From: Sporolactobacillus nakayamae
GTDB taxonomy: Bacteria > Bacillota > Bacilli > Bacillales > Sporolactobacillaceae
Assembly (NCBI RefSeq): GCF_900113325.1
Contig: NZ_FOOY01000011.1
Coordinates: forward strand, 68,988-105,890
Length of the DNA: 36,903 nt
Reading direction: 5' to 3'
Part shown: piece by piece, positions 23,135 to 31,177 of the stretch
Numbering within the stretch: position 1 is the first letter of the stretch
Layout of the letters: each line of letters starts with the position of its first letter
The notes under the pieces: model-generated
What the model was told of the DNA's origin: nothing
What the model saw: only the letters and a program-made list of their open reading frames with translations
Databases searched by the model: none
Translations under genes and position numbers: made by a program

Positions 23135-23581
23135 ATGTATTACGATCAGAACGGAAATGAGTATCCGTACGGCTATGAATCGTACGAATACGAGCCGTAC
23201 AGGTATGTGACCGAATATGATGATGATTATTACGATGAACGCGAACAACCGCAGACGTTTCTCGTTCCGCCGAACGCGATTCAGCAGGAATTGAACCGAG
23301 GCAGGCGCGGCCACTTTTATCAAACGCGGCTCGCCAGCTACAACCGGATGATGCTCATCCAGCTGCTCGGTGTCAACCAAAACACCGGCATGGTAAGCAT
23401 GAATGTCTATTTACCGCAGCAGAGGCGCTGGGTCCAGCATCAAGAACACTTCACAGATATGTCCGGGTTGACCTATCTCGGTCCGTACCCGCCACGCGGC
23501 GTTCCATTCCCGCAACAGCCGCCGCGTCCGCCGAGACCGTGGTGGTGCCCGCAATTTCCATGGCATCCGGCATGCCGATAA
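23135..23581 (+). CDS. Tyr/Pro-rich protein of unknown function, copy 2 (possible spore-coat protein)
   Basis: 148 residues. The N-terminal 45 residues are highly Tyr/Glu/Asp-rich (YEYEPYRYVTEYDDDYYDE). The middle is the same domain as in the preceding paralogue (RGRRGHFYQTRLASYNRMML, VNQNTGMVSMNVYLPQ, HQEHFTDMSGLTYLGP). The tail is Pro-rich with WWCPQFPWHPAC, mirroring WCQQYPWLPGC of copy 1. GGCAGGTG precedes the ATG. Gene, terminator and promoter box all look duplicated with the upstream copy. A structural spore role is possible but unproven. Confidence 0.7.
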   Translation: MYYDQNGNEYPYGYESYEYEPYRYVTEYDDDYYDEREQPQTFLVPPNAIQQELNRGRRGHFYQTRLASYNRMMLIQLLGVNQNTGMVSMNVYLPQQRRWVQHQEHFTDMSGLTYLGPYPPRGVPFPQQPPRPPRPWWCPQFPWHPACR

Positions 23582-23587
23582 AAATAA

Positions 23588-23623
23588 AAGAGATGGCCCC
23601 GACTATCCGGTGCCATCTTTTTC
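23588..23623 (+). terminator. Intrinsic terminator after Tyr/Pro-rich copy 2
   Basis: GATGGC (23592-23597) pairs with GCCATC (23612-23617), followed by TTTTT. The arms are the same as in the terminator of copy 1, so the terminator was duplicated with the gene. Confidence 0.85.
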
Positions 23624-23724
23624 CTATTATTTGATACAATGGATAAGAGAACAACTGCATTATTTGGAAAATGTTGACAATTAATGCTTGCGAAGTGGAT
23701 CAGCGAATTGAAGAGGTGGGCGAG

Positions 23725-24090
23725 GTGTTTTTCTACATAGCGATTTCCGTATTCAGTATCGTCATCGTATGCATGCTGATTGGATTTATTAAGTTTAGAA
23801 GAGGCGAATTTACCAGCAACTTTGTTCCATTTATTATGAATGACAAAGCGGTAAAAGCGTTGAAATCGAACAAGAAAATCAGTGCCAAAACGCTTGAGCA
23901 AATCAGCAATTTAGTGATCGCGCAGGTGGCAATCGAAGGAATGGTGATGGCGTCCTATCTCATTTTGGCCGGTAAGGATCAACTGGGCGGCAGCGGTCAT
24001 CTGCTTGTTCTCGCCATTGTTGCGATCAGATTCTGTTTTGGTTATTTGATTACGCGCATTCTCGAAAAAGACGCGGATCTCACAAAATAA
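23725..24090 (+). CDS. Small membrane protein of unknown function
   Basis: About 121 residues from GTG at 23725, chosen because AGAGG lies 8 nt upstream. An ATG at 23671 is in frame but has no ribosome binding site. The first helix (FFYIAISVFSIVIVCMLIGF) is followed by a basic stretch FRRGEF, an amphipathic segment with several lysines, and two more hydrophobic segments (VAIEGMVMASYLILAG; LLVLAIVAIRFCFGYLI). Probably an integral membrane protein with three helices. The family is not recognised and the neighbours do not suggest a role. Confidence 0.65.
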   Translation: MFFYIAISVFSIVIVCMLIGFIKFRRGEFTSNFVPFIMNDKAVKALKSNKKISAKTLEQISNLVIAQVAIEGMVMASYLILAGKDQLGGSGHLLVLAIVAIRFCFGYLITRILEKDADLTK

Positions 24091-24118
24091 AACGAGAGTG
24101 CCTGAGCACTCCCGTTTT
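24089..24118. terminator. Bidirectional terminator
   Basis: GAGTGC (24096-24101) pairs with GCACTC (24106-24111) inside AACG/CGTT outer pairs with one A/C mismatch, with A4 and T4 flanks. It serves the convergent membrane protein and ParB-like genes. Confidence 0.8.
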
Positions 24119-24120
24119 CA

Positions 24121-24492
24121 TCACACTTCTTTATAAATCTCAATTTCTTTAATGTCCGGGATCAGGCTGTAGGCCGTCAGCCGATGCTGACCGTCGTAAA
24201 GGCAGAGATCCTTGTTGACAATCATCGGCGGCAATTTTCCACCCTCATGTATATAATCAACCATCTGTTTGACGTTATCGGTATGATAGTCATCGTAATT
24301 TTCCGGATCGTTTGCCCATTCTTTGTAGGTCACGAGATTCTTTCCATTGTTACTGAACGAGCAAGGCACGTCGTACAGCTTTTCCTTCTCGATCGTGATC
24401 AGCTCGAAGCGGTGGTTTTCAGTGCCGAATGCATCGTTCTCAAGATCAGTGTACCGTCCGCAAATTTCTTTTCCAGTTAATAATTCTACCAT
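24121..24492 (-). CDS. ParB-like (ParB/sulfiredoxin-fold) domain protein
   Basis: 123 residues from the ATG at 24492 preceded by AAGGGG; a longer frame from 24585 lacks a site. The C-terminal part PPMIVNKDLCLYDGQHRLTAY carries the DGQHR motif of the ParB N-terminal/sulfiredoxin fold, which binds a nucleotide in several relatives. There is no helix-turn-helix DNA-binding domain, so it is not a partition ParB. Standalone proteins of this sort occur in phage- and plasmid-derived regions. Function is unknown. Confidence 0.7.
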   Translation of the reverse strand: MVELLTGKEICGRYTDLENDAFGTENHRFELITIEKEKLYDVPCSFSNNGKNLVTYKEWANDPENYDDYHTDNVKQMVDYIHEGGKLPPMIVNKDLCLYDGQHRLTAYSLIPDIKEIEIYKEV

Positions 24493-24608
24493 GCGCAACC
24501 CCTTCTTTATGGTTTTCCCAAAACATTCGCGCACGCACGCGAATGATAATAGTTTAAATTTATAATAGATCCATAGATTTTGCAAAGTAAAATTCGACCA
24601 GATACCAA

Positions 24609-24636
24609 TTGACAGATCACTATTTTTTGCTAAACT
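24609..24636 (+). promoter_or_regulatory. Promoter of ybaK-like gene
   Basis: TTGACA (24609-24614), 16-nt spacer, TAAACT (24631-24636) with an extended TGC before it. Confidence 0.6.
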
Positions 24637-24669
24637 TGACGATAATAGTAAAGGAACGGGGGCACAGGC

Positions 24670-25161
24670 ATGACTGTAGAAAAAGTAAAGGACTATTTTC
24701 GGTCGGTAGGTCGGGAAAAAGATATTATTGAACTGGAACTCTCAAGCGCGACGGTTCAGCTGGCGGCGGAGCATCTGCATGTGGAACCGGAACGAATCGC
24801 GAAAACACTCGCATTCAGAGGAGAAAATAAAGAGGGCGCGATGCTGGTTGTCGCAGCGGGTGACGCTAAGATTGACAATAAAAAATTTCGTCATGAATTC
24901 GGCTTCAAGGCGCATATGCTCTCACCGGACGAGACGCTGGAGCTCGTTGGCCACGCGGTCGGCGGCGTTTGCCCATTTGCTTTAAACCAGGACTGGCCGG
25001 TGTTCATGGACGAATCGCTGAAACGATTTGAAACGGTGTTCCCGGCGTGCGGCAGCAGCAATTCCGCGATCGAGTTGACAATTGATGATCTGTACACATT
25101 GGGTAATGGAAAGTCATGGGTCGATGTCTGCAAAGGTTGGCAAGACGAGCCGGAAGCCTGA
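24670..25161 (+). CDS. YbaK/EbsC-family aminoacyl-tRNA deacylase
   Basis: 163 residues covering one YbaK domain. Family hallmarks are the catalytic lysine region ERIAKTLAF, GDAKIDNKKFR, GHAVGGVCPFAL and the loop PACGSSNSAIELT. YbaK proteins hydrolyse mischarged Cys-tRNA(Pro) or related species in the cytoplasm, protecting translation accuracy; which mischarged tRNA this one clears is not evident. GGGGG lies upstream of the ATG, and a clear promoter precedes it. Single gene. Confidence 0.88.
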   Translation: MTVEKVKDYFRSVGREKDIIELELSSATVQLAAEHLHVEPERIAKTLAFRGENKEGAMLVVAAGDAKIDNKKFRHEFGFKAHMLSPDETLELVGHAVGGVCPFALNQDWPVFMDESLKRFETVFPACGSSNSAIELTIDDLYTLGNGKSWVDVCKGWQDEPEA

Positions 25162-25192
25162 CACTTAGAACTTAAGTCGTACACATGCATAG

Positions 25193-25226
25193 AACGTCGG
25201 ACGGTTTCTCAATCGCCGGCGTTTTT
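25193..25226 (+). terminator. Intrinsic terminator of ybaK-like gene
   Basis: AACGTCGGACG (25193-25203) pairs with CGCCGGCGTT, ending at 25222, with one bulge and one GU pair, then TTTTT. Confidence 0.7.
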
Positions 25227-25305
25227 CTATACTATAAAGGAAGAAAAATTTTTCGATGAGACGGTTGGCACAGCCATTGATGATAAAAACGAGGAGGCGG
25301 TTTTT

Positions 25306-26145
25306 ATGAAAAGGTTCGTGATTGTATTAGCCATCGTGGTCGCTGCCTATATGGTCTTCGTCAATCCAATTCATTTGCCCGGGCTGCCCTTTGGCAAGCA
25401 GAAAAGTTCGGCGACAGTGACGGAGCAGGTGAACCAGATGGATATAAAGGTCGGAAGTATCAAAACTGAGGTGGTACTTGGCAGCGGCAATCGGGTGCAC
25501 GCGAAGCTGCGCGGCAAAGGGAGTGTCTCGGTTCAGCGGTCGGGTAACTCGATTCAGGTGAAGACGCACCGGCAATTCACTTTTTTCTCATGGTGGGATC
25601 GCTCCAAGGTAACGATTACGATTCCCCGTTCGTACGCGGGGGAACTCAGCCTCGATGTCGGATCGGGGATGCTAGAATTTGATGATGAGGCAAACTATCG
25701 CGAATTAGCGGTGAACATAGCATCAGGATCTGCAAACCTGAGTGGGATTTCCGCCGACTTTGCTCAAATCGACGTGCATTCCGGCAACTTAAGAATCGAT
25801 ACGTTAAAGACACCGTCTGCAAGAATTGATCTGCGCTCCGGCAATTTAAATGTCACCAATTTCTCTGGAGCGTTCACCGCGCACGTGCATTCCGGTAATT
25901 TGGAGATGGAGGTTGCCAAATTAAGTGGATCGGTAAAGGCAACAGTCAACTCGGGCTCCGCCAGTTTTGACCTGCCGAATAACGCCGGCTTCCGTCTTAA
26001 CGGAAAGACGAGCAGCGGATTGATTCGCTGCACCTTGCCGCTTAAGGAAAAGCAATCCGGCAACGGTACGATCAGCGGTATCCATGGTTCGGGAAAAGCT
26101 ACGTTTGACGCGGCGGTGAACAGCGGTTTGCTGCGTATCTATTAA
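25306..26145 (+). CDS. DUF4097 (LiaG-like) beta-helix protein, membrane-anchored
   Basis: 279 residues. One N-terminal hydrophobic segment (FVIVLAIVVAAYMVFV) probably anchors it, and the rest lies outside. The body is a run of short beta-strands with regularly spaced Ser-Gly-[Asn/Ser/Leu] turns (VGSGMLEF, IASGSANL, VHSGNLRI, LRSGNLNV, VHSGNLEM, VNSGSASF, TSSGLIRC, VNSGLLRI), the DUF4097 pattern found in LiaG-type proteins. Some relatives are tied to cell-envelope stress operons. No such regulator is adjacent here, and the gene appears to stand alone. AGGAGG precedes the ATG. Confidence 0.87.
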   Translation: MKRFVIVLAIVVAAYMVFVNPIHLPGLPFGKQKSSATVTEQVNQMDIKVGSIKTEVVLGSGNRVHAKLRGKGSVSVQRSGNSIQVKTHRQFTFFSWWDRSKVTITIPRSYAGELSLDVGSGMLEFDDEANYRELAVNIASGSANLSGISADFAQIDVHSGNLRIDTLKTPSARIDLRSGNLNVTNFSGAFTAHVHSGNLEMEVAKLSGSVKATVNSGSASFDLPNNAGFRLNGKTSSGLIRCTLPLKEKQSGNGTISGIHGSGKATFDAAVNSGLLRIY

Positions 26146-26179
26146 GCTTCCCGGCTCAATTAAGAGTAAATCATAATGC

Positions 26180-26208
26180 TTACACGAATAAAATTTTCAT
26201 GATATGAT
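26180..26208 (+). promoter_or_regulatory. Promoter of the first DHA2 exporter gene
   Basis: TTACAC (26180-26185), 17-nt spacer, TATGAT (26203-26208). Transcription from here would begin near 26215, too close for the upstream GTG at 26223 to be a usual start. Confidence 0.6.
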
Positions 26209-26288
26209 AAATAAGTTGCCCGGTGCTGATGATCGGTGAATCACAATCAGCATTGTCAATCATGAACATTTTAGAAAGAAGTGTTGGA

Positions 26289-27698
26289 ATGAGTATTATG
26301 GAAGAAAATAGAATCCAGGTGCACCGCAATCTCAATGTGGTGCCGATTGTTCTTGTTTTGGTTTTCGGCGGTTTTATAACGATTTTAAATCAAACCTTGC
26401 TGGTTACGGCACTTCCAAGTATCATGCATGACTTGAATTTGACGTCGGTCATGGTGCAATGGATTCAAACTGTATTCTTGCTTGTCAACGGAATCATGAT
26501 TCCAATAACGGCCTTTCTCGAGGGAAGGTTCACCACACGCGCTCTGTTTTTATCGGCGATGGGATCGTTTACTGTTGGCACGCTTGTATGCCTGGTCTCA
26601 AACAATTTTGCTTTGCTGATTATCGGACGTATCATTCAGGCGATGGGCGCGGGGATTATGATGCCGCTGATGATGACGATTATGTTCATCATTTTTCCGA
26701 TTGAGAAACGCGGCTCGGTCATGGGCATCTTCGGACTTGTGATCGGGTTCGCGCCGGCGATTGGACCGACCTTGTCCGGCTGGCTGATTAATCATTATTC
26801 ATGGCGCATCCTATTCTATGTTGTGCTTCCGGTTGCGCTGCTCGATTTTATTCTCGCCTTTTTCATTTTGAAAAATGTGACTAAGCGTACTTATCCGAAG
26901 CTGGATATTCTGTCGATCGTTCTCTCAACACTCGGTTTTGGCGGCTTGCTGTACGGTTCGAGTATTGCCGGCAGCCACGGTTGGGACGATCCCGAAGTGC
27001 TGCTGACGCTCGTACTTGGCGCTGTTGCACTCACGGCGTTCATTATCAGGCAGCTTCGCCTTGAGCAGCCGATTTTGGAATTTAAGGTGTTCCGCTACCC
27101 GATTTTCACCTTGACAACGGCAATCGGGATGCTCTGTTTTACGGCATTTATTGCCGGCGCGACGATGCTGCCGATCTACATGCAGACGATGCTCGGTTTC
27201 TCGCCGCTCAAGTCCGGTCTGATGCTGCTGCCCGGAGCAATTGTGATGGGCATCATGTCGCCGATCACCGGACGCATTTTCGATAAAATCGGCGCGCGCG
27301 GCCTGGCAATCACCGGTCTCAGTATTGTACTTCTGACGACCTTGCTGCTGTGCCGACTCGATGCTGCAACATCGTTCGCGTATTTAGCGTTGGTGAATGT
27401 GGCGCGAATGTTCGGCCTGTCAATGGTCTTGATGCCGACAACGACAGCCGGTTTGAACCAGCTGCCGCATCATATGATTCCGCACGGCACAGCGATGAAC
27501 AATACCATGCGTCAGGTTGCCGGGTCAATCGGAACGGCACTGCTGTTCACCGTCATGGCGTCAACTGCGCTCGACCCGCATAAATATGGCGTCGACGGGC
27601 TGATTCGCGGCGTCAACGCGGCCTTCTTTGTCGCCGCGCTGATTATTTTAGTGGCATTGATTCTCGCACTTTTCGTGAAAAAACCAGCTACTAATTAA
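26289..27698 (+). CDS. DHA2-family MFS multidrug exporter (copy 1)
   Basis: About 469 residues from ATG 26289 (ATG 26298 is also possible; neither has a strong ribosome binding site). Fourteen hydrophobic segments, as in EmrB/QacA/LmrB exporters. The DHA2 signatures are visible: ILNQTLLVTALPSI in helix 1, RIIQAMGAGIMMPL, and motif C GFAPAIGPTLSGWLI in helix 5, which marks drug-proton antiporters. Residues MIPHGTAMNNTMRQVAGSIGTAL near the end are shared with copy 2 at 33594. Drug or lipid-like substrates are plausible; none can be named. A strong terminator follows and then an 18-unit repeat array. Confidence 0.92.
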   Translation: MSIMEENRIQVHRNLNVVPIVLVLVFGGFITILNQTLLVTALPSIMHDLNLTSVMVQWIQTVFLLVNGIMIPITAFLEGRFTTRALFLSAMGSFTVGTLVCLVSNNFALLIIGRIIQAMGAGIMMPLMMTIMFIIFPIEKRGSVMGIFGLVIGFAPAIGPTLSGWLINHYSWRILFYVVLPVALLDFILAFFILKNVTKRTYPKLDILSIVLSTLGFGGLLYGSSIAGSHGWDDPEVLLTLVLGAVALTAFIIRQLRLEQPILEFKVFRYPIFTLTTAIGMLCFTAFIAGATMLPIYMQTMLGFSPLKSGLMLLPGAIVMGIMSPITGRIFDKIGARGLAITGLSIVLLTTLLLCRLDAATSFAYLALVNVARMFGLSMVLMPTTTAGLNQLPHHMIPHGTAMNNTMRQVAGSIGTALLFTVMASTALDPHKYGVDGLIRGVNAAFFVAALIILVALILALFVKKPATN

Positions 27699-27702
27699 AA
27701 TG

Positions 27703-27748
27703 AATCCTCCCCGTACCGGATATGAACGGTATAGGGAGGATTTTTTTT
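27703..27748 (+). terminator. Intrinsic terminator of DHA2 exporter gene 1
   Basis: AATCCTCCC (27703-27711) pairs with GGGAGGATT (27734-27742) with an inner TACCG/CGGTA stem, followed by T8. Confidence 0.92.
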
Positions 27749-27770
27749 GCTCTTTATTTGGCTAGCGGTT

Positions 27771-28165
27771 CGTGCATGGACTCGGCATTTTCGTGCATTG
27801 GATCATGGATTTCGTGCATTGACCCGGCATTTTCGTGCATTGGATCACGGATTTCGTGCATGGACCAACTAATTTCGTGCATGGGCTCGGTTCTGGCTTG
27901 TGGTTCGTGCATTGACCTGGCATTTTCGTGCATTGGATCATGGATTTCGTGCATAGACCGATCAATCACGTGCATGGACTCGGTTCTGTCTAGCATTCGT
28001 GCATTGATCCGTCATTTTCGTGCATTGGATCATGGATTTCGTGCATAGACCGATCAGTCTTGTGCATGGACTCGCTTCTGGCTTGTGGTTCGTGCATTGA
28101 TCCGGAGTTTTCGTGCATTGGATCACGGATTTCGTGCATGGACCGATCAGTCTCGTGCATAGACC
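27771..28165 (-). repeat. 18-unit modular repeat array, ATGCACGAAAAT family (inverted)
   Basis: Cores (GTGCAT on the plus strand) start at 27772, 27793, 27814, 27835, 27856, 27877, 27907, 27928, 27949, 27970, 27999, 28020, 28041, 28062, 28092, 28113, 28134 and 28155. After five 21-nt steps the order is 30,21,21,21 / 29,21,21,21 / 30,21,21,21, a 93-nt higher-order unit. Module types keep the same order as at 13141-13337 but on the other strand. Short frames reading MHENxxS/MHEIxDP pass through it but have no start signals. Confidence 0.93.
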
Positions 28166-28262
28166 AAACTCACGATGAAGTTTATCGCTTCGGTTGACCT
28201 TTTTCATCATTAGAATATTTTTTTATATGGTGAGCTGAAGCTTTCTCTTCATAGCCGATCGT

Positions 28263-28302
28263 CTCTCTGCATACATCTAGTATGAAAATCTGCAGAGAGG
28301 AG
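28263..28302 (+). promoter_or_regulatory. Hairpin adjoining the ribosome binding site of the AGE-family gene
   Basis: CTCTCTGCA (28263-28271) pairs perfectly with TGCAGAGAG (28291-28299). The 3' arm overlaps the first bases of the Shine-Dalgarno AGGAG (28298-28302) of the gene starting at 28313, so the fold could reduce ribosome access. Confidence 0.45.
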
Positions 28303-28312
28303 TTGTGCGGCG

Positions 28313-29548
28313 ATGAGCGATGAAAACATGGACGGCGGCAAAGTATTTTTCAATCCGGAATGGCTGCGCACGCAAATTTTTGAAACGATCCGCTTTTATG
28401 ATCCGCAATGTATCGATCAGGTGAGCGGCGGCTATTATCATTGTTACCTCGACGATGGCACGATCTGCGATTACGAAACCAAATCACTTGTCGGGACCGC
28501 TCGCTTCATTTATATATTCAGCGTGGGGACGATGCTTGGCGGCCCGCGGCATTGGAAAACGATGGCGGAACATGGGCTGCGTTTTCTTGAAGAGGTTTTT
28601 CACGACCAGGAATATGGCGGCTACTATTGGCAAGCGGAAAAGCGCGCGCCCACCGATACCGGAAAATATGCGTACGGCCAAGCCTTTGTTCTGCGCGCGC
28701 TCGCGACAGCAGCGAAGGCGGGCATTGGCAAGGCGCGCCCGCTCATCGACGAACTCGTGCAGACGCTGCAAAAGCATCTTTGGGACGATGCGCATCAACT
28801 TTATCTCGATGCGAAAAGCCGCGACTGGAGCGCATCCGATCCGTATCACGGCCAAAATGCCAACATGCAGATGTGTGAAGCGATGATCGCCGCCTTTGAA
28901 GCGACTGGTGAACGCGCCTTTTTGCACAGGGTACGCGCGCTTGCGCACTCCGTAACTGTCACACTCGCGGATCAAACGGGCGGGCTCATTTGGGAGCAGT
29001 ACGATCCGGAGTGGCGGCCGGACTGGAGGCAGCACGCCGGAGATCAGAATAATGAATTTCGACCATTCGGATTCGTGTTTGGTCATTCGATTGAATGGAG
29101 CAAGCTGTTGATGAAGCTGCACGACTTTACGCGCGAGCCGTGGCTCGTTGACCGTGCTGTTTTTCTCTACCGCACCGCGTGGAAAGCCGCATCCGACCCG
29201 ATATATGGCGGTCTTTATTTTTCGATGGCAGCCGATGGACGCATTTTTGATCACTATAAATACTATTGGGTAATGGCCGAAGCACTCGGCGCCTCCGCGC
29301 GTCTCGCCGGCGGCGCACCGGACGCGGCGTTTTATCTGAAGCACTATCGGGAGCTTTTCTCCTACTGCTGGGCACACTTCATCGATCATCGCTATGGCGC
29401 GTGGTATCCGAAGCTCGGGCGCGCGAATCTCCGCGTCATCTATGAAAAAAGCCCGCTTACGAAAGCGGACGACCACCCGATCGCCAACTATTACGAGGCG
29501 ATGCATGTATTCGGAAACTCATTTCCAGACGCGTTTCAATTTGAATAG
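28313..29548 (+). CDS. N-acylglucosamine 2-epimerase (AGE)-family sugar epimerase/isomerase
   Basis: 411 residues, an (alpha/alpha)6-barrel of the AGE family, which includes renin-binding protein, cellobiose 2-epimerase and the YihS-type aldose-ketose isomerases. Visible markers are SGGYYHCYLDDGT, LVGTARFIYIFS, EYGGYYWQ, GQNANMQMCEAMI and FGFVFGHSIEWSKLL, with the probable catalytic H258; a second likely catalytic His is H388 in KADDHP. It resembles mannose isomerase more than the GlcNAc epimerase, but the substrate is not settled. The start is supported by AGGAG overlapping a hairpin. The 3' end overlaps the convergent glycosyltransferase gene by 30 bp. GC content seems higher than that of its neighbours. 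Confidence 0.87.
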   Translation: MSDENMDGGKVFFNPEWLRTQIFETIRFYDPQCIDQVSGGYYHCYLDDGTICDYETKSLVGTARFIYIFSVGTMLGGPRHWKTMAEHGLRFLEEVFHDQEYGGYYWQAEKRAPTDTGKYAYGQAFVLRALATAAKAGIGKARPLIDELVQTLQKHLWDDAHQLYLDAKSRDWSASDPYHGQNANMQMCEAMIAAFEATGERAFLHRVRALAHSVTVTLADQTGGLIWEQYDPEWRPDWRQHAGDQNNEFRPFGFVFGHSIEWSKLLMKLHDFTREPWLVDRAVFLYRTAWKAASDPIYGGLYFSMAADGRIFDHYKYYWVMAEALGASARLAGGAPDAAFYLKHYRELFSYCWAHFIDHRYGAWYPKLGRANLRVIYEKSPLTKADDHPIANYYEAMHVFGNSFPDAFQFE

Positions 29549-30865
29549 TTCTTGCATGTAGCCCCACACAGAAACCGGTGACATGATTAGTTGATAGCAC
29601 AAGATAAACAGCAGAAACCCAATTTTGTTTTTACGGACGCTGAGTCCCAATTTTTTAAACACAACATGTTTCTGGTAAAGGTAAAGCGAACCGTAGCTCA
29701 AAAAAGTCAGCGGCAGCACAAGTAATGTAGTCAATCCGACGATCCAGTAGATGCCGAAGAATGCTAAAAATAACCCGGGAATCCAGCAGAGCGTGTAGAC
29801 AATATCCAGATACGGCATCATCAAATTAACGCCGGTCAGGTATTTGGTGAAAAGCCGCGGTTGATGCCATGGCTTAATTTCACCAAGCCCCTCAAGCATG
29901 CCGCGTGCCCAACGCGAGCGCTGTTTGGCAAAATGCGGCAGCGTTTCCGGAACATCGGTGAATGCGGCGGCCAGCGGTTCAAAATACACCTTCCACTTTT
30001 GACGGAGGAGTCGCCACGTCAACACGATATCCTCGCCGATCGCGTCCGGCCATCCGCCAACCCGGCGAACACAATCTGTTTTGTATAAGCTAAACGCGCC
30101 TTGAGCGACAAGTGTGCCTTGGTAAAGCCCTTGCAGACGCTTGATCGACGCAATGCCAAGAAAATAATCCCATTCCTGCATTTTCGTACAAAGCGACGCG
30201 CGGCTGTTGCGGACAAGCATCGATCCGGCAACCGCACACACGTCACTCGGACTGCTTTTCATTCGCGCCATCAGATAGCGCACCGCCGATGGATGGAGCA
30301 AAGTGTCCGCATCCAAAGTGATGACGTAAGGCGTGGTCACGTGCCGCAGCCCCTTATTCAACGCGTGAAATTTCCCCGGTGTTTGCTCATGCAGAATGGT
30401 CACGTCAAGATCAAACGTATTTGCCGCGCGCGCAATCTCGCCGTCGGTATCGTCGTTCGAATGATTGTTGATAACAACCACGCGCAGATATTCTTTATAA
30501 TCCTGATTTGCAACATAGTTCAAGGTGTTAAAAATGGACGCTTCTTCATTGTGAGCCGCAATAAGTATGGTGACCGGTTCAGTAGGAAATGCGTGCTTCA
30601 ACTTCGGCTGTCGGTCGATCAGCAGACTGATCATTAAAAAGGCATTCATATATCCGGGAACATAAGCAATCCCGCCAATAATTATGATCGCAACAGGATA
30701 GGTGACAATAGAAGAAAAATCTTCGAGCCAAGGAATAGAGAGATAGATAGAGAAAAGGAACCATCCAAAAGCAAAAGCATGGCTGGTCCAGAATTTAATG
30801 GACACGCTGACATAGAATCTATGAGACAACCTTTTCGGTTCAAGAGGAGTTAAACTTGGATACAT
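29519..30865 (-). CDS. Membrane-bound processive family 2 glycosyltransferase
   Basis: 448 residues. Two N-terminal membrane helices (about 28-45 and 52-72) precede a cytoplasmic GT-A domain with ILIAAHNEEAS (102-110), DAD at 185-187 (sugar-nucleotide and metal binding), GED at 277-279 and QRSRW at 315-319, the Q-x-x-R-W of processive GT2 enzymes such as PgaC/IcaA and hyaluronan or cellulose synthases. About three more helices follow. It probably polymerises or extends an exported polysaccharide or glycolipid; the product is unknown and no export or deacetylase partner is adjacent. AGGAGG precedes the ATG. Convergent with the AGE-family gene, overlapping by 30 bp. Confidence 0.9.
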   Translation of the reverse strand: MYPSLTPLEPKRLSHRFYVSVSIKFWTSHAFAFGWFLFSIYLSIPWLEDFSSIVTYPVAIIIIGGIAYVPGYMNAFLMISLLIDRQPKLKHAFPTEPVTILIAAHNEEASIFNTLNYVANQDYKEYLRVVVINNHSNDDTDGEIARAANTFDLDVTILHEQTPGKFHALNKGLRHVTTPYVITLDADTLLHPSAVRYLMARMKSSPSDVCAVAGSMLVRNSRASLCTKMQEWDYFLGIASIKRLQGLYQGTLVAQGAFSLYKTDCVRRVGGWPDAIGEDIVLTWRLLRQKWKVYFEPLAAAFTDVPETLPHFAKQRSRWARGMLEGLGEIKPWHQPRLFTKYLTGVNLMMPYLDIVYTLCWIPGLFLAFFGIYWIVGLTTLLVLPLTFLSYGSLYLYQKHVVFKKLGLSVRKNKIGFLLFILCYQLIMSPVSVWGYMQELFKLKRVWK

Positions 30866-30893
30866 CGAATCCTCCTAAAAGTTATCGTCTAGT

Positions 30894-30911
30894 CGTATCG
30901 TTTCTGATACG
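30894..30911. promoter_or_regulatory. Inverted repeat upstream of the glycosyltransferase gene
   Basis: CGTATC (30894-30899) and GATACG (30906-30911), 6-nt loop, 29 bp upstream of the minus-strand start. It could be an operator or leader hairpin. Beyond this repeat and the Rrf2 promoter, I see nothing else in 30866-31177. Confidence 0.3.
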
Positions 30912-31117
30912 TGACCATTATATGAAGGTTCTTGCATGCGGATCAAGAATCAAAAATTACCACAGGATTACTGGAAACCGTACAATAATAGAGAAAAAAG
31001 AATGGCGATGCCTTATCTAATATCATACGCCGCTTTATTAAGTAAGGGCCGGAAGTCGCAGAATCTATTATTTTCCGTGTAAAATGCTGCCAATGGCACT
31101 TTTAATGGATTAATGAA

Positions 31118-31146
31118 TTGATTTTGTAAACTGTATCTATTATAAT
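31118..31146 (+). promoter_or_regulatory. Promoter of the Rrf2-IDEAL operon
   Basis: TTGATT (31118-31123), 17-nt spacer, perfect TATAAT (31141-31146), 32 bp before the start codon. Confidence 0.7.
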
Positions 31147-31177
31147 TACACTAATCTCCTAAAAGGGGAATCATAGA

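Noticed and set aside
27771-28165. CRISPR array
   Set aside because: Conserved cores are only about 10-12 nt, spacers 9-18 nt and recurrent rather than unique; no cas genes.
27754-28210. Several minus-strand frames reading MHENxxS / CTKxxxQ heptads
   Set aside because: More than one frame is open over the same array and none has start signals; modules of 29 nt break the frame.
28484-29506. 340-codon minus-strand frame opposite the AGE-family gene
   Set aside because: Shadow frame in GC-rich DNA; the plus strand encodes a complete recognisable enzyme.
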